Shown one piece after another: positions 8,994 through 9,208 of a stretch of DNA of 9,208 bases (its first letter is position 1; each line of letters starts with the position of its first letter). The translations under genes were made by a program, and so were the position numbers. This DNA is from CALCTE01 sp045627885 (lineage in GTDB: Bacteria > Bacillota > Clostridia > Oscillospirales > CAG-272). The stretch is from NCBI GenBank assembly GCA_045627885.1, contig JAZQOM010000010.1:1-9208 (forward strand), written 5' to 3'. The notes beneath the pieces are model-generated. The model was given only the letters and a program-made list of their open reading frames with translations. It was not told the DNA's origin and did not search any database.

Positions 8994-9115
8994 CGGCACT
9001 CGAGAAACGCCGCATTACTTTGTTCCCGCAGGACGGTCTTCGCTCGGACTTACGGGGAAGTAAGCCATCGTTTGCCCGCCTGCGGCGTCGCGTACTGCGG
9101 CGTTTTCGAGCACCG
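8994..9115. repeat. Nested long inverted repeat able to fold into an extended hairpin upstream of glgC
   Basis: The outer arm CTCGAGAAACGCCGCA (8999-9014) pairs with TGCGGCGTTTTCGAG (9096-9110) through 15 pairs and one bulged base. It continues inward with TAC/GTA (9016-9018 with 9092-9094) after one mismatch, and outward with CGG/CCG (8994-8996 with 9113-9115). A middle arm CCGCAGG (9026-9032) pairs with CCTGCGG (9079-9085). An inner stem CTTAC/GTAAG (9049-9053 with 9060-9064), plus GG/CC across one bulged A, closes a 6-base loop. The nesting in correct order supports one long imperfect hairpin rather than chance matches. No open frame of note explains it. It could be a dispersed repeat element or an RNA leader. 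Confidence 0.75.
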
Positions 9116-9119
9116 CAGT
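9094..9119. repeat. Local hairpin overlapping one arm of the long inverted repeat
   Basis: ACTGCGG (9094-9100) is exactly complementary to CCGCAGT (9113-9119), with a 12-base loop. It shares bases 9096-9110 with the distal arm of the long hairpin, so the two pairings exclude one another. No T run follows on either strand, so this is not a standard terminator. Confidence 0.5.
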
Positions 9120-9131
9120 TTCCGCGTATAT

Positions 9132-9154
9132 TTTTTACCTTTGATTACACCAGA
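9132..9154. repeat. 23-bp direct repeat, copy 2
   Basis: This is identical over 23 bases to 8966-8988. The sequence following it (9155-9208) shares only short pieces, in the same order, with the sequence following copy 1: GGCAC, CCGCAT, CTTTGT and TCCCGC. This hints that both are diverged members of one larger repeat unit, the second cut by the window end. No gene is seen between 9155 and 9208. Confidence 0.88.
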
Positions 9155-9208
9155 GGGCACGCCGCATGATAACATCCGCATAGCTTTGTCATCACTCCCG
9201 CCCTGCGC

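Noticed and set aside
8966..9154. Two-unit CRISPR-like arrangement (identical short repeats)
   Set aside because: There are only two copies 166 bases apart, the space between is a self-complementary hairpin, not a spacer of regular size, and no cas genes are present.
8975..9169. 64-codon open frame on the + strand across the intergenic repeats
   Set aside because: It spans the direct repeat and long hairpin, has no good ribosome binding site, and its arginine-rich product looks like translated repeat sequence.

Overview
The window reads as chromosome of an anaerobic, probably gut-type Clostridia (Firmicutes). Two things suggest this: an archaeal/vacuolar-type ATP synthase operon, and a Bacillus/Clostridia-style glycogen operon with the paired ADP-glucose pyrophosphorylase subunits GlgC and GlgD. 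The genus cannot be told from the sequence alone.

Layout. Positions 1-812 on the + strand hold the end of a V-type ATP synthase operon: the C-terminal tail of subunit B (cut by the window edge), then a complete subunit D. At 832-864 a strong, nearly symmetrical hairpin with T runs on both sides separates this operon from a convergent one. From 8939 down to 889 the - strand carries five tightly packed genes in the order glgC, glgD, glgA, glgP and a GH13 alpha-glucan hydrolase. Three of the four junctions are very short or overlapping: an 18-base gap at glgC/glgD (with the start preferred here), a 4-base ATGA overlap at glgD/glgA, and a 1-base TAATG overlap at glgP/GH13. The glgA/glgP gap is 31 bases. 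This is best read as one transcription unit.

Function. GlgC, probably with GlgD as a non-catalytic partner, makes ADP-glucose from glucose-1-phosphate and ATP. GlgA polymerises it into alpha-1,4-glucan. GlgP releases glucose-1-phosphate from the glucan. The GH13 enzyme hydrolyses limit dextrins or branched maltodextrins. Synthesis and breakdown are therefore encoded together. No glycogen branching enzyme (glgB) lies in the window.

The least ordinary part is the 269-base stretch upstream of glgC (8940-9208). It has no convincing gene. It has a 23-base exact direct repeat at 8966-8988 and 9132-9154. Between the two copies lies a nested long inverted repeat (about 8994-9115) that can fold into an extended hairpin, with a competing local hairpin at 9094-9119. 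Each direct-repeat copy contains a possible extended -10 promoter (TGG-TGTAAT) facing glgC. This may be a dispersed intergenic repeat, a structured leader or tandem promoters. I see no clearly new multi-gene system here; the genes are ordinary central metabolism.
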